Source: Flavobacterium lotistagni
Lineage (GTDB): Bacteria > Bacteroidota > Bacteroidia > Flavobacteriales > Flavobacteriaceae
NCBI RefSeq assembly: GCF_011392125.1
Contig: NZ_JAAJBU010000009.1
Span: 1 to 64,000 of the forward strand
DNA: 64,000 bases
Direction of reading: 5' to 3'
Positions 35,286-44,488 of the stretch are shown here, in pieces. The translations under genes and the position numbers were made by a program. Below the pieces are notes generated by a model. That model did no database searches. It saw only the letters and a program-made list of their open reading frames with translations, and was not told the origin of the DNA. The number at the start of each line of letters is the position of its first letter. The first letter of the stretch is position 1.

Positions 35286-36644
35286 ATGACCAAAATTACT
35301 TTCAGAAAAGCCTCGATGTTTTTCGCTTTATTGCTTTTTTCTTTTCACATTTATGCCGGCGATGCTACCATTACAGGTTTTACTCTTGGCAACTACCTTA
35401 AGGTCAATGTCAACACTTCAATCAGTGGCAAGGTTATCAATTTATCGGGTTCCAATATTACTTCGTACCGCACAGGTTGGCGATTAGACAATGGAACGGT
35501 CAACAATGATGCAACTACCAATATCGGCGGAAGCGGAATTTCTACCGGAGGTGCGTATGTGCCTTTTACAAGCCTGAGTTTCTTACGTCCGACCACACAA
35601 GGGTTGCATGTACTCAAGTTATGGGTAAAAGCTACTGGGGATACCAATGCGACCAATGATACGATTACTTTCAACTTCACGGCATTATCAGTGAATAACT
35701 ATGTGACCAAAGTGAATCTTTTCGAAGAATCTACCGGTACTTGGTGCCAGTATTGTCCGGAAGGTGCTACGGTTATTGCATCAATCAAACCCTTGCCCAA
35801 CACTGCTGTAGCTGTTTTTCATCACGGGGATATTTATTCTACCCCGGAAGGCGAAACTTATTTCAATGCTTATTTTCCGGTTGATATTTTTACTCCAGGT
35901 GCCATGATTAATATGGGCGAGGATGGTAATTATATCATCAATACCCAGCGGTCTGCTTGGCTTGGAGAAATGAATGCCCGGGCCAATAGGATTACCCCAG
36001 TACAGTTTGTGATCAATCCTACCTATAACGCAACTTCCAGGCAGTTGACTGTTAATCTAACGGCCAACTTCAAATATGTTGAAAATGGAGAATATTACAC
36101 CAATGCCTATATCGTTGAGGATAATGTAGTAGGAACCCAGGTCAATGCTACTAATCCATACACTCATAACAATATCGTTAGGAAAATGCTAGGTGGTTCA
36201 GAGGGTACTTCTGGGGTGATTCCTACAGTTCCGGTTTTGAATACCGATTATACCAACACCTACAATTTTACCATTCCTGCCAACTGGAATGTAGATAACT
36301 TGAGCATCATCGCCATGGTGTATAAAAATAATGGAGCTATGAAAAACACCGTCAATGCGGCTAAATTCCCATTCAGCCAATTGCTGTCCAATAACCAGTT
36401 TACCCAACAAGCAGAACTCTCTCTGACACCAAACCCAGCCCATGATTTTATTACCATCAATGATATTGCAATCAATAACGGTGATCAAGTATCAGTGTAT
36501 AATCTTAACGGCCAGTTACTCATGACCGAGGAGCTTTTTCCCGAGACGACTCAAATTAATATTGCCACTTTGCCTACGGGGCTATATATGGTTAAAGTGA
36601 ACTCAGGAAACGCAACATTTACCAAAAAAATTATCAAACAATAG
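35286..36644 (+). CDS. Omp28-like secreted protein with type A T9SS signal
   Basis: A 452-residue protein with signal peptide (FFALLLFSFHIYAG). After a beta-rich N-terminal domain comes an Omp28-type thioredoxin-fold region beginning FEESTGTWCQYCPEGA near residue 146, with a CxxC pair and the family's FHHGD and FTPGAMIN segments. The last 75 or so residues (LTPNPAHDFI, VSVYNLNGQLL, LPTGLYMVKV) are a T9SS type A sorting signal, so it should be exported to the surface. Known members are outer-membrane-associated and of unclear function; redox activity is possible through CQYC. Confidence 0.82.
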   Translation: MTKITFRKASMFFALLLFSFHIYAGDATITGFTLGNYLKVNVNTSISGKVINLSGSNITSYRTGWRLDNGTVNNDATTNIGGSGISTGGAYVPFTSLSFLRPTTQGLHVLKLWVKATGDTNATNDTITFNFTALSVNNYVTKVNLFEESTGTWCQYCPEGATVIASIKPLPNTAVAVFHHGDIYSTPEGETYFNAYFPVDIFTPGAMINMGEDGNYIINTQRSAWLGEMNARANRITPVQFVINPTYNATSRQLTVNLTANFKYVENGEYYTNAYIVEDNVVGTQVNATNPYTHNNIVRKMLGGSEGTSGVIPTVPVLNTDYTNTYNFTIPANWNVDNLSIIAMVYKNNGAMKNTVNAAKFPFSQLLSNNQFTQQAELSLTPNPAHDFITINDIAINNGDQVSVYNLNGQLLMTEELFPETTQINIATLPTGLYMVKVNSGNATFTKKIIKQ

Positions 36645-36680
36645 CGATTGCTTTTTTGGGGCAGGCCGCTTGTTTTTACG

Positions 36681-36722
36681 ACAGCCAAACTACAACGTTA
36701 TCGTAGTTTGGCTGTGGTTTTT
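36681..36722 (+). terminator. Terminator of the Omp28-like gene
   Basis: ACAGCCAAACTAC (36681-36693) and GTAGTTTGGCTGT (36703-36715) form a perfect 13-bp stem with a nine-base loop, followed by GG and six T. Confidence 0.9.
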
Positions 36723-36769
36723 TATAGATGTAGCGGGGTAATTTTTATCTTAGCGAAAAATCCGACCGC

Positions 36770-38869
36770 ATGAAAAAAGTACTTTCGCTCGTCTTACTTT
36801 CCTTTAGCTTTTTATGTTTTTCACAATCGTTGCAATCGCCATCGAAAACCATTCAACTCGATTTCAAAATTGGCGAATCGGGCATGCCAACCTACAACGT
36901 TTCTTATAAAAACCAGCCGGTCATTTTGCAAAGTAACCTTGGCGTGCTGCTCAAAGGCACAACTGATTTGGCTTCTAACTTTTCGATCGACAGCATCAGT
37001 AACCAAAGCGTGAACGAAAACTGGCAACCCGTACTTGGCGAGCAATCTAACATCAACAACCATTACAACCAAATCAAAGTGGCGCTCACCCAAAGCAGAA
37101 CTGGGCGCAAACTCAATATTGTATTTCGGGCTTTTGATGAAGGCGTGGCTTTCCGCTACGAATTTCCCAAACAGAAAGATTTGAACTATTTCATTATTTC
37201 AGACGAATCGACTGAGTTCAACCTTTCGGGCAACCATAAAGTGTTTTGGCTTCCTGGCGATTTCGACAGCAACGAATACGAATACAACCAGACGAGTTTT
37301 TCTAATATCGACACCAAGAAAATCAATCTCGATAATGGCATCGGTGTCAAAAGCATTTCAGGGCAATATACAGTACAATCGCCGCTGATGATGAAAACGG
37401 CCTCGAACCTTTACTTGAATATTTTTGAAGCAGCCGTAGTGAATTATCCGGTGATGCATTTGGAAGCTGATACTAAAAATTTCAAACTCAAATCGCAGTT
37501 GGTTCCGAATGCCATTGGCGACAAAGCTTATTTGCAGACGCCTTGTGTGTCACCTTGGAGAACGATTATGATGAGCGATGATGCTCGCGATATTGTGGGT
37601 TCTAAAATGATTTTGAACTTGAACGAACCGTCTAAAATCGATGACACTTCGTGGATCAAACCCATGAAATATATCGGGGTTTGGTGGGAAATGCACGTCG
37701 GGAAATCGACTTGGGATTACGCCGGTTCGCAAAATGCCCAAAACCAGAAAACCCAAGATTTGATTCCATCGGGAAAACATGGCGCCAATACGGCCAACGT
37801 GAAGCGCTATATTGATTTTGCTGCCCAACACGGTTTCGACGGAGTATTGGTCGAAGGTTGGAATGCTGGCTGGGAAGACTGGTACGGCAACTGGAAAGAA
37901 GAAGTTTTTGATTTTACGACACCTTATCCTGATTTCAATTTGCAGGAAGTGAACGATTACGCCAAATCTAAAGGTGTTCAGATGATTATGCATAACGAAA
38001 CGTCGGGTTCCGTCGGCAATTATGAGCGCCATCTTGACCGCGCTTTCGAGCTTACCCAACGTTACGGTTATCCGAGCATTAAAACGGGTTATGTCGGAAA
38101 GATTATTCCTCGCGGTGAATTTCACGATGGTCAATCGATGGTAAATCACTACAATTTCGTAGCCCGACGCGCTGCCGATTTTAAACTCATGATCAATTCG
38201 CACGAAAGTTCCCGACCAACAGGTTACAGCCGGACTTATCCAAATTATATCGCTGCTGAAGCTGCACGCGGCAACGAGTTCAACGCTTGGAGCAACGGAA
38301 ATTCGCCGATGCACGAAACCATCTTGCCTTTCACCAGATTACTCGGCGGCCCGATGGATTACACGCCCGGCATCTTCGAAATTAAAATGAACGTCTACGA
38401 CAAAACCAAAACAGCACAAGTGCATACTACTTTGGCCAAGCAACTCGCGCTTTATGTCACGATGTATTCTCCTTTACAAATGGCTGCCGATTTGCCTGAG
38501 AATTACGAAAAATATCCCGATGCCTTCCAATTCATCAAAGACGTCGCGGTCGATTGGAGCCAGAGCAAATACCTCGAAGCCGAACCTGGCTATTACTTGA
38601 CGGTAGCCCGCAAAGCCAAAGGTTCAGAAAATTGGTTTTTGGGTGCTATCACCGACGAGAATCAGCGCAAGACCGACATCAAACTAGACTTTCTCACGCC
38701 GGGTCAAAAGTACAAAGCGATTGTTTATCAAGACAGCAAAACCGCGCATTGGCAAAAGAACCCGATCAGTTACGAAATCAAAACTCTGGAAGTCGATTCC
38801 AAATCTAAAATTAAACTCATTTTGGCTGCCGGTGGTGGAACGGCCATTAGTTTCATGCCGATTAAATAA
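36770..38869 (+). CDS. Glycoside hydrolase family 97, predicted inverting alpha-glucosidase
   Basis: A 699-residue secreted enzyme (signal MKKVLSLVLLSFSFLCFSQ) with the GH97 layout: N-terminal beta-sandwich, central barrel (WWEMHVGKSTW onward) and C-terminal beta domain. E410 (HNETSG), E479 (NSHESS) and E503 (ARGNEF) are spaced 69 and 24 residues apart, exactly as E439, E508 and E532 of Bacteroides SusB, whose E508 is the general acid and which inverts configuration. It probably acts in the periplasm on maltooligosaccharides or related alpha-glucosides. No SusC/D genes are near; a sugar permease lies 1 kb downstream. Confidence 0.9.
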   Translation: MKKVLSLVLLSFSFLCFSQSLQSPSKTIQLDFKIGESGMPTYNVSYKNQPVILQSNLGVLLKGTTDLASNFSIDSISNQSVNENWQPVLGEQSNINNHYNQIKVALTQSRTGRKLNIVFRAFDEGVAFRYEFPKQKDLNYFIISDESTEFNLSGNHKVFWLPGDFDSNEYEYNQTSFSNIDTKKINLDNGIGVKSISGQYTVQSPLMMKTASNLYLNIFEAAVVNYPVMHLEADTKNFKLKSQLVPNAIGDKAYLQTPCVSPWRTIMMSDDARDIVGSKMILNLNEPSKIDDTSWIKPMKYIGVWWEMHVGKSTWDYAGSQNAQNQKTQDLIPSGKHGANTANVKRYIDFAAQHGFDGVLVEGWNAGWEDWYGNWKEEVFDFTTPYPDFNLQEVNDYAKSKGVQMIMHNETSGSVGNYERHLDRAFELTQRYGYPSIKTGYVGKIIPRGEFHDGQSMVNHYNFVARRAADFKLMINSHESSRPTGYSRTYPNYIAAEAARGNEFNAWSNGNSPMHETILPFTRLLGGPMDYTPGIFEIKMNVYDKTKTAQVHTTLAKQLALYVTMYSPLQMAADLPENYEKYPDAFQFIKDVAVDWSQSKYLEAEPGYYLTVARKAKGSENWFLGAITDENQRKTDIKLDFLTPGQKYKAIVYQDSKTAHWQKNPISYEIKTLEVDSKSKIKLILAAGGGTAISFMPIK

Positions 38870-38870
38870 T

Positions 38871-38950
38871 TTTTTTAGAAGCCGGGAACCTGCTTTCGTC
38901 TCTATCTCTACACTTCGTTCCGAGGATGCCGACTCAATCAGGGCTAGGGC
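38871..38950 (-). repeat. Dispersed intergenic element, family 1 (degenerate copy)
   Basis: On the minus strand it begins with CCCTAGCCCTGATTG, has GGCATCC and an imperfect central stem, and ends CGGCTTCTAAAAAAA. The same ordered blocks occur at 47998-48113 and 56507-56610. Confidence 0.7.
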
Positions 38951-38993
38951 AGTAGTCTTGATTAGAAATTTATTTTAAAAAATTAAAAATTTA

Positions 38994-39023
38994 TTGTTTT
39001 TCAATAAATATTTATTATGTTTG
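38994..39023 (+). promoter_or_regulatory. Promoter of the DUF2975/HTH operon
   Basis: TTG at 38994-38996 and TATGTTTG at 39016-39023 are exactly 19 bases apart, a full match to the Bacteroidota consensus. The ATG lies 20 bases downstream at 39043. Confidence 0.68.
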
Positions 39024-39042
39024 CTCCATAATTCAACTTATT

Positions 39043-39597
39043 ATGGAAATCAAAATCACTACCCAACAAATCCTGAATGTGCTGCAAGTACTTTCTTGGA
39101 TCATCTTCATCGGCCTTTGTATCGAAGCTGGCGGAGTTATCTTCAATGCATGTTATGTGCTGTTTTACAATCCTGCAGGTGTTTATCATTATGCTGATGG
39201 CAGTACGCTTGCGGCGCTACTGAATTACAGCCAAAGTCAATACATCGTTCAGGTGACTTTGATGGCCATTGTTGGCGTGTTGCGTGCCTTAATGTTTTAT
39301 TTGATTGTCAAAGTGCTTTACGAGAAAAAGCTCGACATGGCCAAACCATTCAATACGAGCATGAATAGATTTATGTCTAATATGGCTTATCTGTGTTTGG
39401 GAATTGCGTTATTCTCTGCTTGGGGTGCCGGTTGCGTCACAGAACTGGTGGCAAAAGGCGTCCTGATGCCTACGGTAGAGGTTTTAAATTTGGGCGGTGC
39501 CGATGTTTGGCTGTTCATGTCCATCACGTTGTTTATCATCGTTCAGATATTCAAACGCGGTATGGAACTGCAACAAGAAAACGACTTAACCATTTAA
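39043..39597 (+). CDS. DUF2975 membrane protein
   Basis: A 184-residue protein with four predicted membrane segments (near residues 12-40, 70-95, 115-135 and 150-170), matching the DUF2975 family. It is followed after three bases by a small Cro/CI-type regulator, the pairing usual for this family in many phyla. The function is unknown; the pair is thought to be a regulator with a membrane partner. The promoter at 38994 matches consensus. Confidence 0.8.
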   Translation: MEIKITTQQILNVLQVLSWIIFIGLCIEAGGVIFNACYVLFYNPAGVYHYADGSTLAALLNYSQSQYIVQVTLMAIVGVLRALMFYLIVKVLYEKKLDMAKPFNTSMNRFMSNMAYLCLGIALFSAWGAGCVTELVAKGVLMPTVEVLNLGGADVWLFMSITLFIIVQIFKRGMELQQENDLTI

Positions 39598-39600
39598 GCC

Positions 39601-39807
39601 ATGCCAATTATAGTCAACCTCGATGTGATGATGGCGCGCCGCAAAATGTCACTCAACGAACTCTCAGAAAAAGTCGACCTGACCTTGTCAAACCTTTCGA
39701 TTCTCAAAACCGGAAAAGCCAAAGCCATTCGTTTCAGTACGCTCGAAGCCATTTGCAAAGTACTCGATTGCCAGCCCGGCGATATCCTCGAATACCAGAA
39801 AGAATAG
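39601..39807 (+). CDS. Small Cro/CI-type HTH regulator (YozG-like)
   Basis: A 68-residue DNA-binding protein that is little more than one helix-turn-helix domain: MMARRKMSLNELSEKVDLT, NLSILKTGKAKAIRFSTL and a C-terminal CQPGDILEY. The family is known as the partner of DUF2975 membrane proteins, and here it follows that gene by three bases. It may autoregulate the pair. Confidence 0.85.
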   Translation: MPIIVNLDVMMARRKMSLNELSEKVDLTLSNLSILKTGKAKAIRFSTLEAICKVLDCQPGDILEYQKE

Positions 39808-39849
39808 AAAAGCAAACTTAAAATGGTTGATAAGTGCGTTAAATATTTT

Positions 39850-39879
39850 TTGAAGCACTTTAATAGCTAGCTAAAATTG
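39850..39879 (+). promoter_or_regulatory. Promoter of the sugar permease gene
   Basis: TTG at 39850-39852 (end of TTTTTTG) and TAAAATTG at 39872-39879 are 19 bases apart; the -7 box has one mismatch. Confidence 0.5.
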
Positions 39880-39911
39880 CTTTATTTTTAGCCAAACTAA
39901 CAACCATAACT

Positions 39912-41573
39912 ATGAACTCAAACCAAATCAAAACCAATTATCCGGCGCTGTATACCTTAATTAGCGTGTTTTTTTTCTGGGGTTTCATTGCCGCAAGCAA
40001 CGGGGTTTTCATTCCGTTCTGCAAAAGTTATTTCCACCTCGATCAATTCCAGTCGCAGTTGATTGACTTTGCTTTCTATGGTGCTTATTACCTCGGTGCG
40101 CTTGGGTTGTATGTCTTTAGTTCCTTTTCCGGGAAAGACATTGTTGGCCTTTGGGGCTATAAAAAAAGTATCGCTTATGGTTTGCTGTTTTCGCTCATTG
40201 GCGCGGTGTTGATGATACTTGCCGTGAACTTCGGTGGCTTTACCGCTATCTTATTTGCGTTGTTCATCGTGGCTTTAGGTTTTTCGTTACAACAAACTGC
40301 TGCACAGCCTTTTGCGATTTTACTTGGCGATCCGAAAACCGGCATCACACGCGTAAATTTAGGCGGCGGAATCAATAGCTTCGGCACCATGATTGGCCCA
40401 ATTGTCGTGACCTTTGCGCTATTCGGCGTGGCCAGTGTAAGCGATGAAGACATCCAGCATTTAGGCTTGAATACCGTAAGCTATCTTTACGCTACTGTCG
40501 GCGGATTGTTCCTGATTTGTGCCTTAATTATCGGTTTGTCGAGGAGCGTTCCGGCAGGCATCAATTCAGAAAAAGTCGAGAAGAGCAACAAAGCCATGAT
40601 CACTTTGGCCATCATCACCTTATTGTTGTTGGTTTGTTTTGCCCCGATTTTCGCAAGCTATTCCAATTTAAATCCTGATATGTCAACACAGGAACTCGCC
40701 GATCTGGAGCATTATCGAATGTATTGGCTCATCGGTGCTTTGCTAGTCGTGGTCGTCGGTTTGTTATTTGCCAACCAAAGGGCACAGCAATCCAACGAAG
40801 GCTGGGGTGCGATGCAATATCCGCAATTGGTTTTGGGCATGTTGGCGATTTTTACCTATGTGGGTGTTGAAGTTGCTATCGGCAGTAATCTTGGTGAATT
40901 ACTCAAAGCTCCTGAATTCGGGAGTATGCAAGCTTCAGATATCGGCCCATACATTTCTATGTATTGGGGCAGTTTGATGATTGGTCGTTGGGCCGGTGCG
41001 ATTAGTGCTTTTAATTTCAAGAGCGACACTAAGAAAATGTTGCTGGTTTTGATTCCGATTGTGGCTTTCGGGATTATTCTCGTGGTGAATTTCATCACCG
41101 GAAAAGATATTACGCCTTTGTATTATTACCTGATTTGTGTGTTCATCCAGATTGGAGCTACTTTTTTATCCAAAGACAAGCCAGCCAGAACTTTATTGGT
41201 TTTCTCGGTTTTTGGAATTGTGGCCATGATTGTTGGTTTGTTTTCCAGCGGAATGGTAGCGATTTATGCTTTCCTTGCCGGAGGTTTGGCTTGTAGTATT
41301 ATGTGGCCTGCCATTTTCAGTTTAGCTATCATTGGTTTGGGCAAACACACTACACAAGGTTCGGCGTTTTTGATTATGATGATTCTCGGTGGCGGGATTA
41401 TTCCACCGCTACAAGGGAAATTGTCTGACATCATCGGTATTCACCAGTCGTATTTTATTCCGGTGCTTTGTTTTGTTTATTTGGCTTTGTTCGCCATTCT
41501 CGTCAAAGGCATTCTCAAAAAACAAGGAATCGATGTTGATGCAATCGAGCTCGACCCCGAAGCCGCACATTAA
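39912..41573 (+). CDS. FHS-type (FucP-like) sugar MFS permease
   Basis: A 553-residue inner-membrane transporter with about 12 membrane segments in two halves around a charged loop near residue 215-225. The N-terminal part ([52 protein letters not shown]) matches the fucose/galactose/glucose:H+ symporter family. It is longer than FucP (about 440 residues), with extra segments in the middle. With a GH97 glucosidase just upstream, glucose uptake is a reasonable inference. Confidence 0.85.
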   Translation: MNSNQIKTNYPALYTLISVFFFWGFIAASNGVFIPFCKSYFHLDQFQSQLIDFAFYGAYYLGALGLYVFSSFSGKDIVGLWGYKKSIAYGLLFSLIGAVLMILAVNFGGFTAILFALFIVALGFSLQQTAAQPFAILLGDPKTGITRVNLGGGINSFGTMIGPIVVTFALFGVASVSDEDIQHLGLNTVSYLYATVGGLFLICALIIGLSRSVPAGINSEKVEKSNKAMITLAIITLLLLVCFAPIFASYSNLNPDMSTQELADLEHYRMYWLIGALLVVVVGLLFANQRAQQSNEGWGAMQYPQLVLGMLAIFTYVGVEVAIGSNLGELLKAPEFGSMQASDIGPYISMYWGSLMIGRWAGAISAFNFKSDTKKMLLVLIPIVAFGIILVVNFITGKDITPLYYYLICVFIQIGATFLSKDKPARTLLVFSVFGIVAMIVGLFSSGMVAIYAFLAGGLACSIMWPAIFSLAIIGLGKHTTQGSAFLIMMILGGGIIPPLQGKLSDIIGIHQSYFIPVLCFVYLALFAILVKGILKKQGIDVDAIELDPEAAH

Positions 41574-41581
41574 AATAAAGA

Positions 41582-41606
41582 ACCCCGATTGGACGTCGGG
41601 GTTTTT
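41582..41606 (+). terminator. Terminator of the sugar permease gene
   Basis: ACCCCGA (41582-41588) pairs with TCGGGGT (41596-41602), followed by TTTTCTTT. It lies between convergent genes. Confidence 0.88.
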
Positions 41607-41619
41607 CTTTGCAAATTGG

Positions 41620-42009
41620 TTAGCCATTAGGTTCAATTCCGTTGGGTTTTTTCCTGACCATTTTCAAAACAAAGTAAATCATCAGAAAATAGACAAAACT
41701 GTAGATGATTCCTATAAACGGAGCCAAGGTTCGGCCGGTATCCGCAGTAAGGTTATTGAGCGCTAGCTTTTGCTCGGTTGTAATTTCTTTTCCGGAAAAT
41801 ATTCCATCGTGATTCAAGTCAAACGAGTCCAGTTTGTTTTGCAATATAATATTGGTTATGATGACTGTAACAACAATCGACAGGTAGAAGAAAATCGAAC
41901 CATAGGAAGCCATACTACTAGCAGACAATCTGTTTCTGTTTTTATAAAATTTGACCATCCAAATAAGAAATGTCAATTGCAATAGAAGGAAGATGATTGG
42001 TTTTTCCAT
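41620..42009 (-). CDS. Small membrane protein with an EF-hand-like loop
   Basis: A 129-residue protein with membrane segments near residues 5-20, 36-57 and 95-118. Between the second and third lies DSFDLNHDGIFSGKEIT, whose D-x-N-x-D-G-x-x-S-x-x-E pattern fits a calcium-binding EF-hand loop. No family is recognised. It is 39 bp downstream of creD on the same strand and may be in the same transcript. Confidence 0.65.
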   Translation of the reverse strand: MEKPIIFLLLQLTFLIWMVKFYKNRNRLSASSMASYGSIFFYLSIVVTVIITNIILQNKLDSFDLNHDGIFSGKEITTEQKLALNNLTADTGRTLAPFIGIIYSFVYFLMIYFVLKMVRKKPNGIEPNG

Positions 42010-42048
42010 ATACTTAGATTGAGATGTTGTGCTAACATCACACTCTCA

Positions 42049-43395
42049 TTATTTACTCCAGTCTACCGTTCTTGAAAAGTACATGATGGCGCCCAAAATG
42101 GCAAACAAACCAATGCTTCCCACGAGCAAAGCATAGTTTTCCAGTTGGATGATGATGTAGATAAAACCATATAAAGCGGTCAGCGAAAGCCCGATGAACG
42201 CTGGGAATTTTCGGTTATTCAAAATGGCTATCGAATACAAACTAATCATCAGAATCACTGCAATGGCGGCAATCAGGTAAGCCCAGGCAAAACTGCTGTG
42301 TTCGGTAATCGAGACCAGCAAAGTGTAGAACATAATTAGCGCGAGGCCAATCATCGTATACTGAAAAATATGGATACGGATTTTGCTCATCGATTGGATC
42401 AGGAAGAAAATCAGAAACGTCAACCCAATCACCAAAAATCCGTATTTCGCCGCCCGCTCGTTTTGCTGGTATTGGTCAACCGGAACCACGAAATCGACCC
42501 CAAAAGCATAAGGTGCCAAATTGGGCAGTTTACCGAAAGCCTGTTGCGAGAAGGCGCGGTTGATGTGCAAGATTTTCCACTGCGCTTGAAAGCCGTCGGA
42601 GGTGATTTTCTTGGTTTTATCGTCGGGTAAAAAGTTTCCTGCAAAACTGGGTGCAGACCAGTTAGACTGCATTTGCAACGTCGTGGTTTTTCCTATGGGC
42701 ACCATTCGAATTTGGCTGCTTCCGTTATAATTGATTTCGAAATGGAATGGTTTTCCGGCCACAGATTGGTTTTTCAAGTCAATAAAACCGGTTTCCAAAG
42801 ATTCGATACTGTCAGTAGATTGGCTGTTATAAACCGGTTCGAAAGCATATTGCTGGTCGCCCAAACGGAATTTGATTTCGTTCTTGATGCTTTTCAAATT
42901 GGTGGTTTGCACTAAAATAGAAGCTTTGTCCCATTGGATATTTTCTGGGGCAATGCCGCGGTTATTGAAATCGGGCTGAACATACTTTCCGTCAAAAGCC
43001 ATCGCATTGCTGAAAACCGCAGACTGGTAATTGTTTCGATGGAGCACTTTGGTATTGACCTCGGCCGTTGCGTTAAGTTCTTCGGGGAAGAAATAAGCAT
43101 AACTGGTAAACACCTTTTTTTCCTTCACACTTTCTTTGGTTTTCTCATTAATAGATACAGTTTCCTCAAAATCGGTGTAAGGTATTTTCAAGATCGGGCC
43201 GTAACAATAAACAGATTGTCCCCATTTGCTGTTGATTTCGTGAATGACTTCGCCTTGCCGCTGCGCTCTTTCATTGATGAGGCTTTTGACAAATTCTAGC
43301 GGAATCAAAAGGGCTAAAGTAAGCATCCCGACCAGAATCATTCTGGCGGTACTCGATTGGAAGATGGAGGTGGTTTGATTTTTAGGTGTTTCCAT
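42049..43395 (-). CDS. creD: CreD family inner-membrane protein
   Basis: A 448-residue protein with one N-terminal membrane segment (MILVGMLTLALLIPLEFV), a long periplasmic region (RQGEVIHEINSKWG, GPILKIPY) and six or so C-terminal membrane segments, the layout of CreD. In Bacteroidota creD commonly follows a small winged-helix regulator gene, as here. The function is not settled; in enterobacteria CreD belongs to the CreBC regulon and affects envelope integrity. A palindrome at 43429-43445 lies in its upstream region. Confidence 0.88.
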   Translation of the reverse strand: METPKNQTTSIFQSSTARMILVGMLTLALLIPLEFVKSLINERAQRQGEVIHEINSKWGQSVYCYGPILKIPYTDFEETVSINEKTKESVKEKKVFTSYAYFFPEELNATAEVNTKVLHRNNYQSAVFSNAMAFDGKYVQPDFNNRGIAPENIQWDKASILVQTTNLKSIKNEIKFRLGDQQYAFEPVYNSQSTDSIESLETGFIDLKNQSVAGKPFHFEINYNGSSQIRMVPIGKTTTLQMQSNWSAPSFAGNFLPDDKTKKITSDGFQAQWKILHINRAFSQQAFGKLPNLAPYAFGVDFVVPVDQYQQNERAAKYGFLVIGLTFLIFFLIQSMSKIRIHIFQYTMIGLALIMFYTLLVSITEHSSFAWAYLIAAIAVILMISLYSIAILNNRKFPAFIGLSLTALYGFIYIIIQLENYALLVGSIGLFAILGAIMYFSRTVDWSK

Positions 43396-43428
43396 TTTTG
43401 ACTGGTTTTAGTGATTGATATTTAAAGT

Positions 43429-43445
43429 ACTTTGTTTTTCAAAGT
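43429..43445. promoter_or_regulatory. Putative operator palindrome upstream of creD
   Basis: ACTTTG-TTTTT-CAAAGT, a perfect 6-5-6 inverted repeat preceded by AAAGT. It lies 33 bases before the creD start and matches the site at 44388-44404 in both arms and left flank. It is a likely binding site for the winged-helix protein encoded in between. Confidence 0.6.
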
Positions 43446-43464
43446 TTAAAATTAAAAAAATAGG

Positions 43465-43761
43465 CTATCCTTTTGGAATCAACTTTTCCAAGGCTTCAAT
43501 GTGCTCTTGAAAAGCTTTTCGTCCTTTCGCGGTGATGCTGTACTGCGTATTGGGTTTTCTGGCTATGAATTGTTTTTCTACATGAATGTACTGCTCTAGC
43601 TCTAAGGCTTTGATGTGCGAGGCGAGATTGCCGTCGGTTGCACCCAGTAACTCTTTGAGTGTGTTGAAGTCAGCATTTTCATTGACCATTAAAACCGACA
43701 TCATACCCAAGCGGATGCGATGGTCAAAAGCTTTATTGATATTTTTAAGAATGTCTTTCAC
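43465..43761 (-). CDS. Winged-helix transcriptional regulator (HTH_34-like)
   Basis: A 98-residue one-domain regulator: DHRIRLGMMSVLMVNENADF, recognition region ATDGNLASHIKALELEQYI, and wing KQFIARKPNTQYSITAKGR. It resembles the DNA-binding domain of small ArsR/PadR-like regulators that have no effector domain. It lies four bases after the upstream membrane protein gene and 69 bases before creD. The twin palindromes on either side suggest autoregulation and control of creD. Confidence 0.85.
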   Translation of the reverse strand: MKDILKNINKAFDHRIRLGMMSVLMVNENADFNTLKELLGATDGNLASHIKALELEQYIHVEKQFIARKPNTQYSITAKGRKAFQEHIEALEKLIPKG

Positions 43762-43765
43762 GGTC

Positions 43766-44380
43766 TTATTTGCTGTCGTATTTAAAATGCATCACAGCGC
43801 CGTAAAGGATGTGGCAAAAACCGAAACCAATCGCCCAAAAGTACAACCCGTAACCCGGAAATGCAACCGAGATTAACCCCAAAACTACCATCGTTAAACC
43901 TAAATAACGCACGTCGCGCAGAGTATATTTGCTGGCATTCACGCAAGCCAAACCATAGAAAATTAGCGTTACTGGTGCTATTAACTTATAATCTGTCTGA
44001 AGTAATAACAGTAAGGAAAAAATTCCACCGGTAGCCAACGGAATGGCAAAATTCACTAACAAACGTTTCGCCGACTTATTCCAAATCGACTCGCCAATTC
44101 GTTTGGCTTTTCTAACGGTCATAATATACGCTGTTCCTATCGAAAGTACCATAAGGGCCATCGCGATCAAAATCAGGCTATTGACTGTTTCTTGTGTATT
44201 ATGGGGTTCAAAATAGCGGTATTCCGGTTGCGGTAAAATCCGGCCGGCCATATAAGCCCCAATCAAAGCATAAATTCCGGCCAACACACCTGAAAGACCA
44301 CTCAAGGAAATAAATTGTGTAGACTGCGACATCATGTTCTTAATTTCTCGGATGTCTTGTAGGTAATCTTTAGTTTCCAT
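43766..44380 (-). CDS. Multi-pass membrane protein of the creD cluster
   Basis: A 204-residue protein with a cytoplasmic N-terminus (METKDYLQDIREIKNMM) and six predicted membrane segments. The start at 44380 is preferred: the longer frame from 44401 would run through the operator palindrome. No function is known. It leads a cluster with a winged-helix regulator and creD. Confidence 0.75.
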   Translation of the reverse strand: METKDYLQDIREIKNMMSQSTQFISLSGLSGVLAGIYALIGAYMAGRILPQPEYRYFEPHNTQETVNSLILIAMALMVLSIGTAYIMTVRKAKRIGESIWNKSAKRLLVNFAIPLATGGIFSLLLLLQTDYKLIAPVTLIFYGLACVNASKYTLRDVRYLGLTMVVLGLISVAFPGYGLYFWAIGFGFCHILYGAVMHFKYDSK

Positions 44381-44387
44381 ATAAAGT

Positions 44388-44404
44388 ACTTTGAAAAACA
44401 AAGT
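44388..44404. promoter_or_regulatory. Putative operator palindrome upstream of the creD cluster
   Basis: ACTTTG-AAAAA-CAAAGT, a perfect 6-5-6 inverted repeat ending eight bases before the ATG at 44380 and preceded by AAAGT. The arms and left flank equal those of the site at 43429-43445. It lies where it could block transcription of the cluster. Confidence 0.62.
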
Positions 44405-44488
44405 AAATAAATGTATTTAAAATAAAAAAGTAAAAACTAAATTTTTTTTACTCAATCTGAAGTATTTTTAAGTGCTAATTCTCTAACC

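Noticed and set aside
37550..38314. 254-codon antisense frame inside the GH97 gene
   Set aside because: It lies opposite the conserved catalytic domain and has no recognisable protein features.
44381..44401. Upstream start for the creD-cluster membrane protein
   Set aside because: It would begin inside the operator palindrome; MFFKVLY is better explained as regulatory DNA.
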